This document shows, piece after piece, positions 8,436 to 16,055 of a DNA stretch of 22,481 bases; within the stretch, counting starts at the first letter, position 1, and the number at the start of each line of letters is the position of its first letter. Both the position numbers and the translations under genes were made by a program. The notes under the pieces were generated by a model that made no database searches, had not been told where the DNA came from, and saw nothing but the letters and a program-made list of their open reading frames with translations. The DNA comes from Candidatus Thorarchaeota archaeon (GTDB lineage Archaea; Asgardarchaeota; Thorarchaeia; Thorarchaeales; Thorarchaeaceae), in assembly GCA_004524595.1 (NCBI GenBank), contig SDOA01000064.1, positions 1-22,481 of the forward strand. The letters are read 5' to 3'.

Positions 8436-9881
8436 CTATCCTGTTAGAGCTTTCAGCTCTTCAATCAACCTTTCTGCAAAGAATTGAGAGTTCATCTTCT
8501 CATCGAGCACAAACAAATCTCCTTCCAGAGTTCCATGTATGATTCCTTCGCCAAGTAATATGATCAGAGTTCGTCGTAGCAATATCCTATCGATTCCCGT
8601 TTCACGTTCCATTTTACTTACGCTAATGCTGTCTGTACCTTGTAAAAGGTCTACCAGAGCAGACTTAACTGATTTGACCTCTTTATCTTCGAGCTTTTTG
8701 AATCTCTGTTTCTTTTTAGGTTCTGTTCTAACAAATGTGCTACCATCAAGATAGCCCTCAAAATAATCACTCTTAATCATCGTCTGAAGACTACGACGCA
8801 GATTGTATGTTGCTGGTCGTGGTAAGGTCTTTCGCAAAATTCTGTCTAGATCTTTGAGTTTTATCTGCTGATGTTTCATTGTGATGGTATCAATGCTCTC
8901 TTGTATGAATTCCTTTATGACATATTCTTCCATCATCTGGAGCTTAGCTCCACATGAACTACAGCTTGCAGCTTCTGGTGAAGTTGGAGCACCACAATTA
9001 CCACATTTTATCGCCCTACGATAGAGAATCTCCTTTGTTGAGCCAATTTGCTGTAGAATTACTCTTTCTGCCTTAGATGCCTTGTTAGTTTGTTCAACTT
9101 CCCAGAAACTTAGTTTCCGGTCCTTGGTACTAACAACTAGATATGCTATATCTGATATATCATCTGGAACTCCAGTTGCCATTGCTCGTGGAACATTACC
9201 TACATCAAGACAATCAATTTCACTACCATCTATATCCCATATTTTGAGAGTTGATGAAAGGTCTCCAGTCACGAATAATTTTCTTTTGTCATAGGATAAG
9301 ATCGCAAAGACTGTTATTTTATCTCCAAGTTGAAGTTCTCTTAGGTGATAGCCGTTGGATGATAGAATTGTAATTCTCCCGGTCTTATCAGCAATGACAA
9401 CTTCTAGTTCGCCATCACTTGTAATATCCTCAAGCCAGATATCTGAAATGGGTTGGGTGATATTTCGTGTAAAGATTGCATCCTTGTCATTATTGTACAG
9501 AATTACTCTGTTGTTTTGTAAAGCCACAACTACTTCCGCAGCATCATCGCCATCTACATCTCGTGCATCACATGCTACAACATCACTCTCTAATCGAATA
9601 TTCCAGACTGTGCTTCCTCTATGGTCTACAACAAGAACTTTATTTCCAACGCCACCTACAAGGGCATCTTTTCCCTCCCCCTCTATATCAGCTACAGCGA
9701 TACATCTGACTTTACTACTCCATTTACGAGTACTTCTGAGAGACCCTTTTGCATCAAATACTCTCATCCAATCCCCATAATCAAGAGAAAAGACCTGTGT
9801 ACTAGTATCCTTTCTCTGTCTAACATAAACTGAATAGACATTAGCAGATATTGGAACATTTGCTACTGCGCGAATCTTCAA
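8436..9881 (-). CDS. beta-propeller protein with zinc ribbon and two winged-helix domains
   Basis: 481 residues without a signal peptide or membrane segment, so probably cytosolic. Residues 1-280 form a propeller-like series of beta repeats with Asp-rich loops of FG-GAP style (DIEGEGKD near 65, DVDGDDAAEV near 108, DITSDGELEV near 152) and WD-type strands (LKIWDIDG). A four-Cys zinc ribbon follows (C293, C296, C307, C310). Two winged-helix-like units come last (about 338-386 and 400-460), each ending in a GYLDG or GTLEG beta-wing. The combination suggests a scaffold binding protein or nucleic acid; I do not recognise a named family. The start is TTG at 9879-9881: a TAG lies two codons upstream in frame and the next ATG is 38 codons later. 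It heads the minus-strand run and diverges from the HDAC-family gene with a 65-nt gap. Confidence 0.78.
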   Translation of the reverse strand: MKIRAVANVPISANVYSVYVRQRKDTSTQVFSLDYGDWMRVFDAKGSLRSTRKWSSKVRCIAVADIEGEGKDALVGGVGNKVLVVDHRGSTVWNIRLESDVVACDARDVDGDDAAEVVVALQNNRVILYNNDKDAIFTRNITQPISDIWLEDITSDGELEVVIADKTGRITILSSNGYHLRELQLGDKITVFAILSYDKRKLFVTGDLSSTLKIWDIDGSEIDCLDVGNVPRAMATGVPDDISDIAYLVVSTKDRKLSFWEVEQTNKASKAERVILQQIGSTKEILYRRAIKCGNCGAPTSPEAASCSSCGAKLQMMEEYVIKEFIQESIDTITMKHQQIKLKDLDRILRKTLPRPATYNLRRSLQTMIKSDYFEGYLDGSTFVRTEPKKKQRFKKLEDKEVKSVKSALVDLLQGTDSISVSKMERETGIDRILLRRTLIILLGEGIIHGTLEGDLFVLDEKMNSQFFAERLIEELKALTG

Positions 9882-9917
9882 CTTCTATATCCAACCATGT
9901 TTTGTTTGTTGCATAGC

Positions 9918-9926
9918 AATATAAGT
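9918..9926. promoter_or_regulatory. shared bidirectional TATA-like box
   Basis: CAATATAAG on the plus strand reads CTTATATTG on the minus strand, so it resembles a TATA box in both directions. On the plus strand it lies about 25 nt before the ATG at 9947, predicting a leaderless HDAC-family mRNA. On the minus strand it lies about 40 nt before the TTG at 9881, predicting a leader of about 12 nt. It is the only good TATA candidate in the 65-nt gap. Confidence 0.45.
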
Positions 9927-9946
9927 TTGCACCGATGTAGGGATAA

Positions 9947-11026
9947 ATGATGAATCCTCAGAAGTCATGCAGAGTTGGTTTTCTCTGGAGTCCGCTTCTT
10001 GAAAGTTTCAACTTTGGAAACAAGCATCCAATAAAAGTAGGGCGGTTCAAGATGATTCATGATTTTATTTTAGAACATGGTTTTCTTGAAAATTCAAATG
10101 TTCGCATAATCGAACCTGAACCACTTTCTGAAGATGTTCTACGAACCATCCACTCTAAAGAATATATTGCGCAAGTCATTGAGATCTCGGGGACTGGACA
10201 GGGCGACATTGATATTGACACTCCAGGATTCAAAGGAATTTATTTTAACGGTCGAATTACCTCTGGAGCTTCAGTCACTGGAGTTCAAGCCATCCTTGAT
10301 GGTCATATAGACCATTTCTTGTCACCCACAGGAGGATTTCACCATGCAAAATATGAAAATGGTGGAGGCTTTTGCATCTTCAATGATGTTGCAGCTTGTG
10401 TCCATGAATTAAAAAATAATGGAATTGAACGAATACTGATAGCTGACTTCGATGTCCACCATGGGAACGGAACCCAGACCTACTTCTATGATGATCCCGG
10501 TGTCATGCAAATCTCATTCCATGAAGATCCCGAATGGATGTTTCCTCACGACGGATTTCTTGAGGATATAGGACAGGGACCTGGACTTGGGTACAATATT
10601 AATATGCCATTTCCAATGGATTCTGGAGATACAGTATATCGTTATGCTTTCGACGAACTTGTCCCTCCTCTGATATCTTCTTATAAACCAGAATTCATTT
10701 TATTTATACCTGGATTTGATACGCATTATTTAGACAGGCTAGCTCATCTGAAGGTCACGATTGATATGATTCAATATGTTGCATCTTACATGCACAAAGT
10801 TGCCCATGAATATTCACGAGGACGATTAGGTGTTGTTACTGGCGGAGGATACCATTCTGAATCACTTCAGTGGGGAATTGGAACCGTGATGTCAATTCTT
10901 ACAGGACACCCATATCAAGCACCCCACCAAAATCCTCCCTTTGAAGATGATGAAGAGACCGTGGCAGAAGTTCGCCATAATGTTGCAAGATTAAAAGAAC
11001 TAATTTTTCCTTTTCATGACATCTGA
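9947..11026 (+). CDS. histone deacetylase family (AcuC-like) zinc amidohydrolase
   Basis: 359 residues covering the whole arginase/deacetylase fold. Zn ligands D169 and H171 are in the ADFDVHHGNGT block and D258 is in PGFDTH. The catalytic His pair is H132-H133 (GGFHHAKYENGGGF) and the catalytic Tyr is Y302 (GGGYHSES). It should be an active Zn deacetylase of N-acetyl-lysine or another acetylamide; the N-terminal HPIKVGRF segment is typical of AcuC-type members. The position that is a gatekeeper Glu in polyamine deacetylase HDAC10 is occupied by Leu (LDRLAHL), as in lysine/AcuC types. The start could be ATG 9947 or 9950, with only a weak site (AGGGAT). A T-run at 11040-11045 follows. Substrate is unknown: protein lysine, acetoin-related or small-molecule acetyl groups. 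Confidence 0.9.
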   Translation: MMNPQKSCRVGFLWSPLLESFNFGNKHPIKVGRFKMIHDFILEHGFLENSNVRIIEPEPLSEDVLRTIHSKEYIAQVIEISGTGQGDIDIDTPGFKGIYFNGRITSGASVTGVQAILDGHIDHFLSPTGGFHHAKYENGGGFCIFNDVAACVHELKNNGIERILIADFDVHHGNGTQTYFYDDPGVMQISFHEDPEWMFPHDGFLEDIGQGPGLGYNINMPFPMDSGDTVYRYAFDELVPPLISSYKPEFILFIPGFDTHYLDRLAHLKVTIDMIQYVASYMHKVAHEYSRGRLGVVTGGGYHSESLQWGIGTVMSILTGHPYQAPHQNPPFEDDEETVAEVRHNVARLKELIFPFHDI

Positions 11027-11039
11027 TCATTGGAAACCA

Positions 11040-11045
11040 TTTTTT
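11040..11045 (+). terminator. T-run terminator after the HDAC-family gene
   Basis: TTTTTT starts 14 nt after the stop codon at 11026 and has no strong hairpin before it. This matches the oligo-T terminators of archaeal RNA polymerase. Confidence 0.5.
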
Positions 11046-11147
11046 ATTCATCAACAAGTATACAAATGATATCTTTAAGAATGTGATAGAGAGTACACCA
11101 AGTTCTTTCATAACTAGATAAACTGTGTAAATATTGAGGACAATCTA

Positions 11148-12518
11148 ATGTTCATTTCCATAGATGTCTGCAATCCAAAAGCCTGCAAATACGAGTGTGC
11201 AGAAGCATGTGGTCATATCCATGGCGGAAAAGCCCCATTATACTTTACAAAAGACTCTCTGATGCCGTTGATTAACACAAACATGTGCACTTGTTGTTTA
11301 GCATGTTTACGGGCTTGTCCATTAGGTGCAATTTCCTCTGAAAATAATAGTTCTACTACAAGTAGACCGCAAGAATTCAGTGTAATGAATAACAGCAGCT
11401 TATCTGAAAAAGAAGCCCCATACCAAGTTGCTATTGATTACAAACCAATGAATGAAGCTCGGACTATCTTTGCTCGAGTTCAATTTGACCATGATTTTTT
11501 GTATTACCAAAAGACAGAATTTTCTGGCGCAGAATACATGATCTCCAAGGATATTCCTGGATATGGAAGATTCGAACATGAACTTAGCATAGCTGCATGG
11601 AAATTATATGATTCCCGACATTCTATAAGTCGATCTGGGATTGGGCTTGATACAGATGCTGAGGAATCGAGTAGTAGGACAATCACGAACCCAGTCGAAC
11701 TCACTCACATGATTAAGAAAGCTGCAAAATTCTTTGGAGCTAATCTTGTAGGAATTACTGAACTAAATCGAAACTGGTTATATACCCATGACCGAAAAGG
11801 GGTATCATACGATATTCCTGCTTCTTTTAATCGAGCAATAGTTATGGCTATAGAGATGGATTATGATGCTATTGCGACATCACCAACTTTCACTAGTGCG
11901 GCAACAACAGGATTTGGTTATTCAATGATGGCTTTCATAGAATCTGAACTTGTGTCCTTTGTCAGACGATTAGGGTATGATGCTATGTCTTGTGGGAATG
12001 ATGTAGCGTTGAGTGTTCCTTTAGCGATTGATGCTGGAATTGGCCAATATGGACGTCATGGGTTGCTTATAACAAAGCCATATGGTCCTCGTGTTAGGAT
12101 AGCCAAAATCCTGTCTGATATGCCTCTAATAACAGATAATCCTGATTTGGCATTCTGTAAAGCTGTAATCCGTTTTTGTGAAACTTGTAAAAAATGCGCT
12201 CATAACTGTCCTTCACAATCGATTCCCTATGAGGATGAACAGACATGGGGAGGAAAAACTGCATCCAATAATTCTGGTGTTAAAAAATGGTACGTGGATG
12301 TAGAGAGCTGTTATGGTTTCTGGGTCGAAAATGGGTCTGAGTGTTCAAACTGCATTCGTTCCTGTCCCTACAATAAAAAAGACGGAATTCTTCACCGATT
12401 AGTGCTGTGGGTTGTACAACATCTACCCTTTCTTAATCGTCTTATTGTCAAGATGGATGATTTGGCAGGATATGGAAAACAGAAAAAAACAGAACAATTT
12501 TGGAAGAAACTGGAATAA
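11148..12518 (+). CDS. reductive dehalogenase-like cobalamin/Fe-S protein with N-terminal ferredoxin domain
   Basis: 456 residues. The C-terminal two thirds match RdhA: Y258, N284 and R317 reproduce the PceA catalytic residues Y246, N272 and R305 with exactly the same spacings (26 and 33). They are followed by the two family clusters C344-x2-C347-x2-C350-x3-C354 and C388-x10-C399-x2-C402-x3-C406. Unlike respiratory RdhA there is no Tat signal. Instead residues 1-65 hold a second two-cluster ferredoxin module, C8, C13, C17, C21 and C47, C50, C53, C57. Its CNPKACKYEC pattern resembles the RLI/ABCE1 ferredoxin domain. A cytosolic cobalamin-dependent reductase is expected; whether it dehalogenates is unknown. 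No rdhB anchor gene is adjacent. The start ATG has GAGGA at 11136-11140, and a T-run at 12529 ends the unit. Confidence 0.87.
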   Translation: MFISIDVCNPKACKYECAEACGHIHGGKAPLYFTKDSLMPLINTNMCTCCLACLRACPLGAISSENNSSTTSRPQEFSVMNNSSLSEKEAPYQVAIDYKPMNEARTIFARVQFDHDFLYYQKTEFSGAEYMISKDIPGYGRFEHELSIAAWKLYDSRHSISRSGIGLDTDAEESSSRTITNPVELTHMIKKAAKFFGANLVGITELNRNWLYTHDRKGVSYDIPASFNRAIVMAIEMDYDAIATSPTFTSAATTGFGYSMMAFIESELVSFVRRLGYDAMSCGNDVALSVPLAIDAGIGQYGRHGLLITKPYGPRVRIAKILSDMPLITDNPDLAFCKAVIRFCETCKKCAHNCPSQSIPYEDEQTWGGKTASNNSGVKKWYVDVESCYGFWVENGSECSNCIRSCPYNKKDGILHRLVLWVVQHLPFLNRLIVKMDDLAGYGKQKKTEQFWKKLE

Positions 12519-12528
12519 TTTTGTGAAC

Positions 12529-12534
12529 TTTTTT
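12529..12534 (+). terminator. T-run terminator after the dehalogenase-like gene
   Basis: TTTTTT lies 10 nt after the stop at 12518, within a T-rich stretch and without a clear stem. It is consistent with archaeal oligo-T termination. Confidence 0.5.
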
Positions 12535-12542
12535 AGATAGCT

Positions 12543-12549
12543 AATATAG
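12543..12549 (+). promoter_or_regulatory. TATA-like box for the histidine kinase
   Basis: AATATAG in an A+T-rich context, about 65 nt before the kinase ATG, would give a leader of about 40 nt containing GGAG at 12599-12602. It is the best candidate in this gap, though the region is generally A+T-rich. Confidence 0.3.
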
Positions 12550-12612
12550 AAATACAATAATGATTTAACACACTTACAACTAAGAAAAATAGTGTTCTGG
12601 AGTCTATGAGAA

Positions 12613-14076
12613 ATGCCAACTAAAGAACGAACCCCTCCAAAGAAAAAAACTAAGGGTTCGCCAATCAGGCTAGAGGAAGCAATACCACTTGACGGAGATG
12701 TTCTTGCGTCCATTCTTCGAAATACTCATAGTGGAATTGCCATTGTTGGTGAGGACTTCACACTTGAGTATGTCAATGAACAAGGATGTAAGATTTTTAG
12801 AGGTACTCAGGAGGATCTCATTGGACAGGATTTTCGGAAGTTCATTGAAAAAGACTCCCTGAATCAAATTATTGAAAGATATCAGAAACGAAGACGCGGA
12901 GAAAAGGTACCTGAAGTCTATCCTTTTCATATAATAACAAAAAATGGAAACACAATAACATTAGAAGGCCGTGTCGATCTTGTAGAATGCTCTGATGGGA
13001 AAGTAAGAACGATTGCACATTATCTTGATATTTCACAAATAGAACGCGGTCAAGAGCTTTTAGAGGAATCACAGAGACGATATCGTATCCTTGTCGAAAC
13101 TATGAATGATGGACTAGTTATTGATGATGAGTATGGGCTTCTAACCTATGCAAATGATGCATTTTGTAAGATGTTAAATTATTCCCCTGAAGAAATCACT
13201 GGAAAGCCATGGAATACATTAACGCCTGATCTCGATATTAAATCAATTAAAACGAAGATTGAACAGAGACGCAGTGGAATTTCAGAGCGATACGAACTTA
13301 ATTGGACCAGCTCAACTGGCGAGGTTGTTCCCACTATTGTTTCTGCAACACCATTGGTTAATCGTTCTGGAGAGTTCATAGGTACATTTGCTATCGTTAC
13401 TGAAATCAGTCCACAGAAAGATGCTGAAGAGACCATACAATTTTACTTGGATCTTTTATCCCATGATATAGCTAACCAATTACAGGTCATAATGACTAGT
13501 ACTGGGCTTCTTGAAGAAGAAGTACCTGCATCATATGTTGATGATGCTCGACAAGATATTCTAGATGCAGTTGACCGCTGTAATAGACTAATAACGAAAG
13601 TAAAACGAGCTGGACAGATTCGACAAATCCCTCTTACAAGTATTGATCTTATTCAGGTTATCGACGAGAAGGCTGCAGTTCTAGAACGTGTATTTAATGC
13701 AAAGATACACCGCGAAGGGTTGAAGAAGAGCACAATAGTCGAAGCAGATGTGCTTTTGGGTGAACTTGTATGGAATCTTTTAGAGAATGCTGCTCGACAC
13801 AATCCTATTGAAAATAAGGAAATTTGGATTTCAATCAAGTCAAAAGGCAATTCAGTTACACTTTCTGTTGCCGACAATGGTCCTGGTTTGAGCGATACTA
13901 GAAAACAGGGTTTCTTCACCGAACGCAAGTATGGTGGCGGTGTAGGCCTAAAATTAGTCAGACAGATGATTCGCAAATATGGCGGGTCAATTGATATTGA
14001 AGATCGCATATCTGGCAAGCCTAGCGAAGGCGCCAAGTTTGTTGTGACACTTCGAAAAGCTAAACAAGATAAATGA
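12613..14076 (+). CDS. soluble PAS-PAS sensor histidine kinase
   Basis: 487 residues with no membrane segment, so a cytosolic sensor. PAS 1 is about 29-145, PAS 2 about 153-268. The dimerisation helix carries the phospho-acceptor H284 in LLSHDIANQLQ, the form common in archaeal kinases. The ATPase domain has an N-box (N388-LLE-N392), a G1 box D421-NGPGL and a G2 box GGGVGLKLV at 441-449. All are intact, so autophosphorylation is expected. The N-terminal 20 residues are Lys/Pro-rich. No response regulator is adjacent, so the partner is unknown and may be encoded elsewhere. The start ATG has GGAG at 12599-12602, 10 nt upstream. It is convergent with the small minus-strand ORF (7-nt gap). Confidence 0.9.
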   Translation: MPTKERTPPKKKTKGSPIRLEEAIPLDGDVLASILRNTHSGIAIVGEDFTLEYVNEQGCKIFRGTQEDLIGQDFRKFIEKDSLNQIIERYQKRRRGEKVPEVYPFHIITKNGNTITLEGRVDLVECSDGKVRTIAHYLDISQIERGQELLEESQRRYRILVETMNDGLVIDDEYGLLTYANDAFCKMLNYSPEEITGKPWNTLTPDLDIKSIKTKIEQRRSGISERYELNWTSSTGEVVPTIVSATPLVNRSGEFIGTFAIVTEISPQKDAEETIQFYLDLLSHDIANQLQVIMTSTGLLEEEVPASYVDDARQDILDAVDRCNRLITKVKRAGQIRQIPLTSIDLIQVIDEKAAVLERVFNAKIHREGLKKSTIVEADVLLGELVWNLLENAARHNPIENKEIWISIKSKGNSVTLSVADNGPGLSDTRKQGFFTERKYGGGVGLKLVRQMIRKYGGSIDIEDRISGKPSEGAKFVVTLRKAKQDK

Positions 14077-14083
14077 CAACAAT

Positions 14084-14350
14084 CTATCTTGTCTTGTTTT
14101 GTAGACGTGTGTACAATCCTTCAAAGAACTCTTTCTTCTTGATATTATTGATTTTAAAGAAATTAGTTTTGATACGATATAGCTTTCTTCTAACAGCATC
14201 ATATTCTTTGAAACCTTTTCTTTCCACTGCACTGTCAAAGATTGAAGTCACAGCTTCTGGAAAATCATCAATATATTGACACTGTTTGACTTGGATATGA
14301 AATAATGTGTTTCTTAGTATCTCTGTCCTAGAAATACATCTATTTGTCAT
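14084..14350 (-). CDS. small hypothetical protein (doubtful)
   Basis: The frame encodes 88 residues from ATG 14350, with GGGGA 9 nt upstream. It is basic, rich in Lys, Phe and Ile, and probably helical (for example VRRKLYRIKTNFF). The frame stays open up to 14524, but that longer form would overlap the radical SAM start, and its first part is Cys/Thr/Arg-rich and unlike coding sequence here. I do not recognise the family, and a decayed gene is equally possible. The neighbouring 14351-14508 appears non-coding; its ATTTTAAG at 14464-14471 could be the TATA box of the radical SAM gene. Confidence 0.38.
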   Translation of the reverse strand: MTNRCISRTEILRNTLFHIQVKQCQYIDDFPEAVTSIFDSAVERKGFKEYDAVRRKLYRIKTNFFKINNIKKKEFFEGLYTRLQNKTR

Positions 14351-14508
14351 TGTTTGCGGTCCCCATCTAGTAGTTAATTGAGTTCTTCTAATAAAAGTTC
14401 TAATAATTCCCTCGCAATATCTAGTGATTCCATCCGCGGAGACACATTGTGCAATAGATTGACATTTTAAGTTGAATTGCCCTAGGAAAAAATGAGTTTG
14501 GACAAACA

Positions 14509-15204
14509 ATGCGAATTGCTTCAATAATTGATATCAGCTTGGTAGATGTTCCAAAGATTCCTGTCACAGTGATTTTTACAGCTGGTTGTAATATGGACTG
14601 TAGTTATTGTCAGAATGCTGAAATTATCCCACTTGATTCAGGAACTGAAATACCTATCCATGAGATTGTCCAAAAAGTACAAGGGAATCTAACGGATGGT
14701 TATTGCATCACAGGCGGAGAGCCAACAATCCACAAAGACCTTCCTGAGCTTTTGAAAGCACTCCGTGAGGATGGAGCAACCTACATGAATTTAAACACGC
14801 AGGGATCAGTTCCTGATGTCCTTGAGAAATGTCTTCTATATTTGGATTCTGTTTGGTTTGATATCAAATCTGTTCCAGAAAGATATACTGAGATTACACG
14901 TGTCAAATCCAATCCCTGGCCGCGAATTCAAAAAAGTATTCAACTCATCATGAAATCAAAAGCTGCATTTTGGCCTCGTACAACATACGTTGGAAAACTA
15001 ATGAACAATTTTGAGATTTTACAGATTGCTGAAATGCTAAGAGAAATTGGATATACTGGTGACTATCTGGTTCAAAACTTTCTCAAATCTGCTGGAACCA
15101 GAGAAACTGATGTGGCAGGCTTTGAAGAACCTGATATAAAAGAACTCGAAGACATTCTGGAAAGTATCCCTGATGGGATTTCTATCAAACTGGAATGGCG
15201 TTGA
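14509..15204 (+). CDS. radical SAM activase, anaerobic NTP reductase-activating (NrdG2-like)
   Basis: 231 residues with the radical SAM cluster motif C27-x3-C31-x2-C34 (GCNMDCSYCQN) and the SAM-binding GGEP at 69-72. The leader SLVDVPKIPVTVIFTAGC and the CQN after the third Cys are typical of the glycyl-radical activating subfamily annotated as anaerobic ribonucleoside-triphosphate reductase activator (NrdG2 type). Such enzymes use SAM to place a glycyl radical on a partner. No nrdD or other glycyl radical enzyme is in the window, so the target is open. There is no strong ribosome binding site (weak TTGGAC), and the leader predicted from the TATA candidate at 14464 is short. It is followed by psmA in the same direction after 103 nt that contain a separate promoter candidate. 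Confidence 0.85.
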   Translation: MRIASIIDISLVDVPKIPVTVIFTAGCNMDCSYCQNAEIIPLDSGTEIPIHEIVQKVQGNLTDGYCITGGEPTIHKDLPELLKALREDGATYMNLNTQGSVPDVLEKCLLYLDSVWFDIKSVPERYTEITRVKSNPWPRIQKSIQLIMKSKAAFWPRTTYVGKLMNNFEILQIAEMLREIGYTGDYLVQNFLKSAGTRETDVAGFEEPDIKELEDILESIPDGISIKLEWR

Positions 15205-15229
15205 TGAAAAGAATAAACACACAGACAAG

Positions 15230-15238
15230 CTTTTAAAC
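15230..15238 (+). promoter_or_regulatory. TATA-like box for psmA
   Basis: CTTTTAAAC matches archaeal TATA elements and would start a transcript near 15263, giving a leader of about 45 nt that includes GGAGTG at 15292-15297. A second candidate, CCTTTATTT at 15252-15260, is equally placed, so the call is tentative. Confidence 0.4.
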
Positions 15239-15307
15239 GCCGTCGGATTGACCTTTATTTGACCACGCCAGAAACTAGGTGTTAATCTCCTGGAGTGTAG
15301 TCTTATC

Positions 15308-16042
15308 ATGTTTCCATCACAAAGTATGAACTACGACCGAGCTATCACAGTCTTTAGTCCTGAAGGACGACTGTATCAAGTTGAATATGCAACAGAAGCT
15401 GTAAGACATGGACCACTTGCCGTTGGGATCAAGGCTGTTGATGGTGTCGTACTAGCTGGAGAGAAGAGATCGCCTCATTCTTTGGCGGATCTTGACACAC
15501 TCAAAAAGCTACTACTAATCGATGACCATGTTGGAACTGCAATTGCTGGTCTACACGCTGACGCTCGAAAACTGATTGACCAAGCAAGAGTTCAAGCTCA
15601 AATCAATAGGCTGAGTTATGATGAACCGATATCAGTTCAATCACTTGTTGTGAACATCTGTGATACAAAACAACTTCACACACAATATGGTGGAGTTCGT
15701 CCATTCGGAGTTTCTTTACTTTTAGCGGGTGTTGATGACCATGGTCCTCAGTTATACACAACCGATCCATCAGGCTCATTCTGGGGTTGGAAAGCAGCAG
15801 CAATTGGAAAAGAATCTGATGTTGTTCGCGACTTTTTCAGTGAAAATTACAAACCAAGCATTAAGCTGGATGCCGCTTTGAATTTGGCTCTAAAGGGTCT
15901 CTTTAGATCTGAAGATTTAGCGTCAATTGATGCGGCTGAGAAAGCCAAGACTGTAGAAATTGGAATGATAAACACTACTGATAAGAAGTTCAAGATTCTC
16001 TCACAAGAAGAAGTCGAAACGACTATCTCTGCTCTCCGTTAG
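15308..16042 (+). CDS. psmA: proteasome subunit alpha
   Basis: 244 residues, the usual archaeal length. The N-terminal alpha signature runs from Y9-D10-R11 (gate motif) through EGRLYQVEYA. K67 in TLKKLLLIDD aligns with the Thermoplasma K66 that receives the C-terminal HbYX tail of the regulatory ATPase. RPFGVSLL and the Gly-rich core follow. It forms the outer heptameric rings of the 20S proteasome and controls substrate entry. No beta subunit or PAN/Cdc48 gene lies in the window. The start ATG 15308 is supported by GGAGTG 10 nt upstream. It is convergent with the ATP-grasp gene after 13 nt. Confidence 0.97.
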   Translation: MFPSQSMNYDRAITVFSPEGRLYQVEYATEAVRHGPLAVGIKAVDGVVLAGEKRSPHSLADLDTLKKLLLIDDHVGTAIAGLHADARKLIDQARVQAQINRLSYDEPISVQSLVVNICDTKQLHTQYGGVRPFGVSLLLAGVDDHGPQLYTTDPSGSFWGWKAAAIGKESDVVRDFFSENYKPSIKLDAALNLALKGLFRSEDLASIDAAEKAKTVEIGMINTTDKKFKILSQEEVETTISALR

Positions 16043-16055
16043 ATGTAGTCGTCCT

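Noticed and set aside
9355..9780. Plus-strand 141-codon ORF opposite the propeller gene
   Set aside because: It mirrors the Asp-rich repeat region of the real gene and gives a low-complexity Ser/Thr/Leu product. It is a shadow frame.
9947..11026. The HDAC-family protein as a polyamine deacetylase linked to SpeA
   Set aside because: The HDAC10-type gatekeeper Glu is absent: the corresponding stretch reads LDRLAHL, like AcuC and lysine deacetylases. Bacterial acetylpolyamine amidohydrolases do not all use that residue, so the idea is kept only as a low-interest test.
13653..14036. Minus-strand 127-codon ORF inside the histidine kinase
   Set aside because: It is antisense to the conserved ATPase boxes, has no ribosome binding site and has a Ser/Pro-rich composition. 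It is a shadow frame.
14351..14524. Extending the small minus-strand ORF up to 14524 (146 residues)
   Set aside because: The extension overlaps the radical SAM start and has Cys/Thr/Arg-rich, non-coding-like content. The internal ATG 14350 has a better upstream site.
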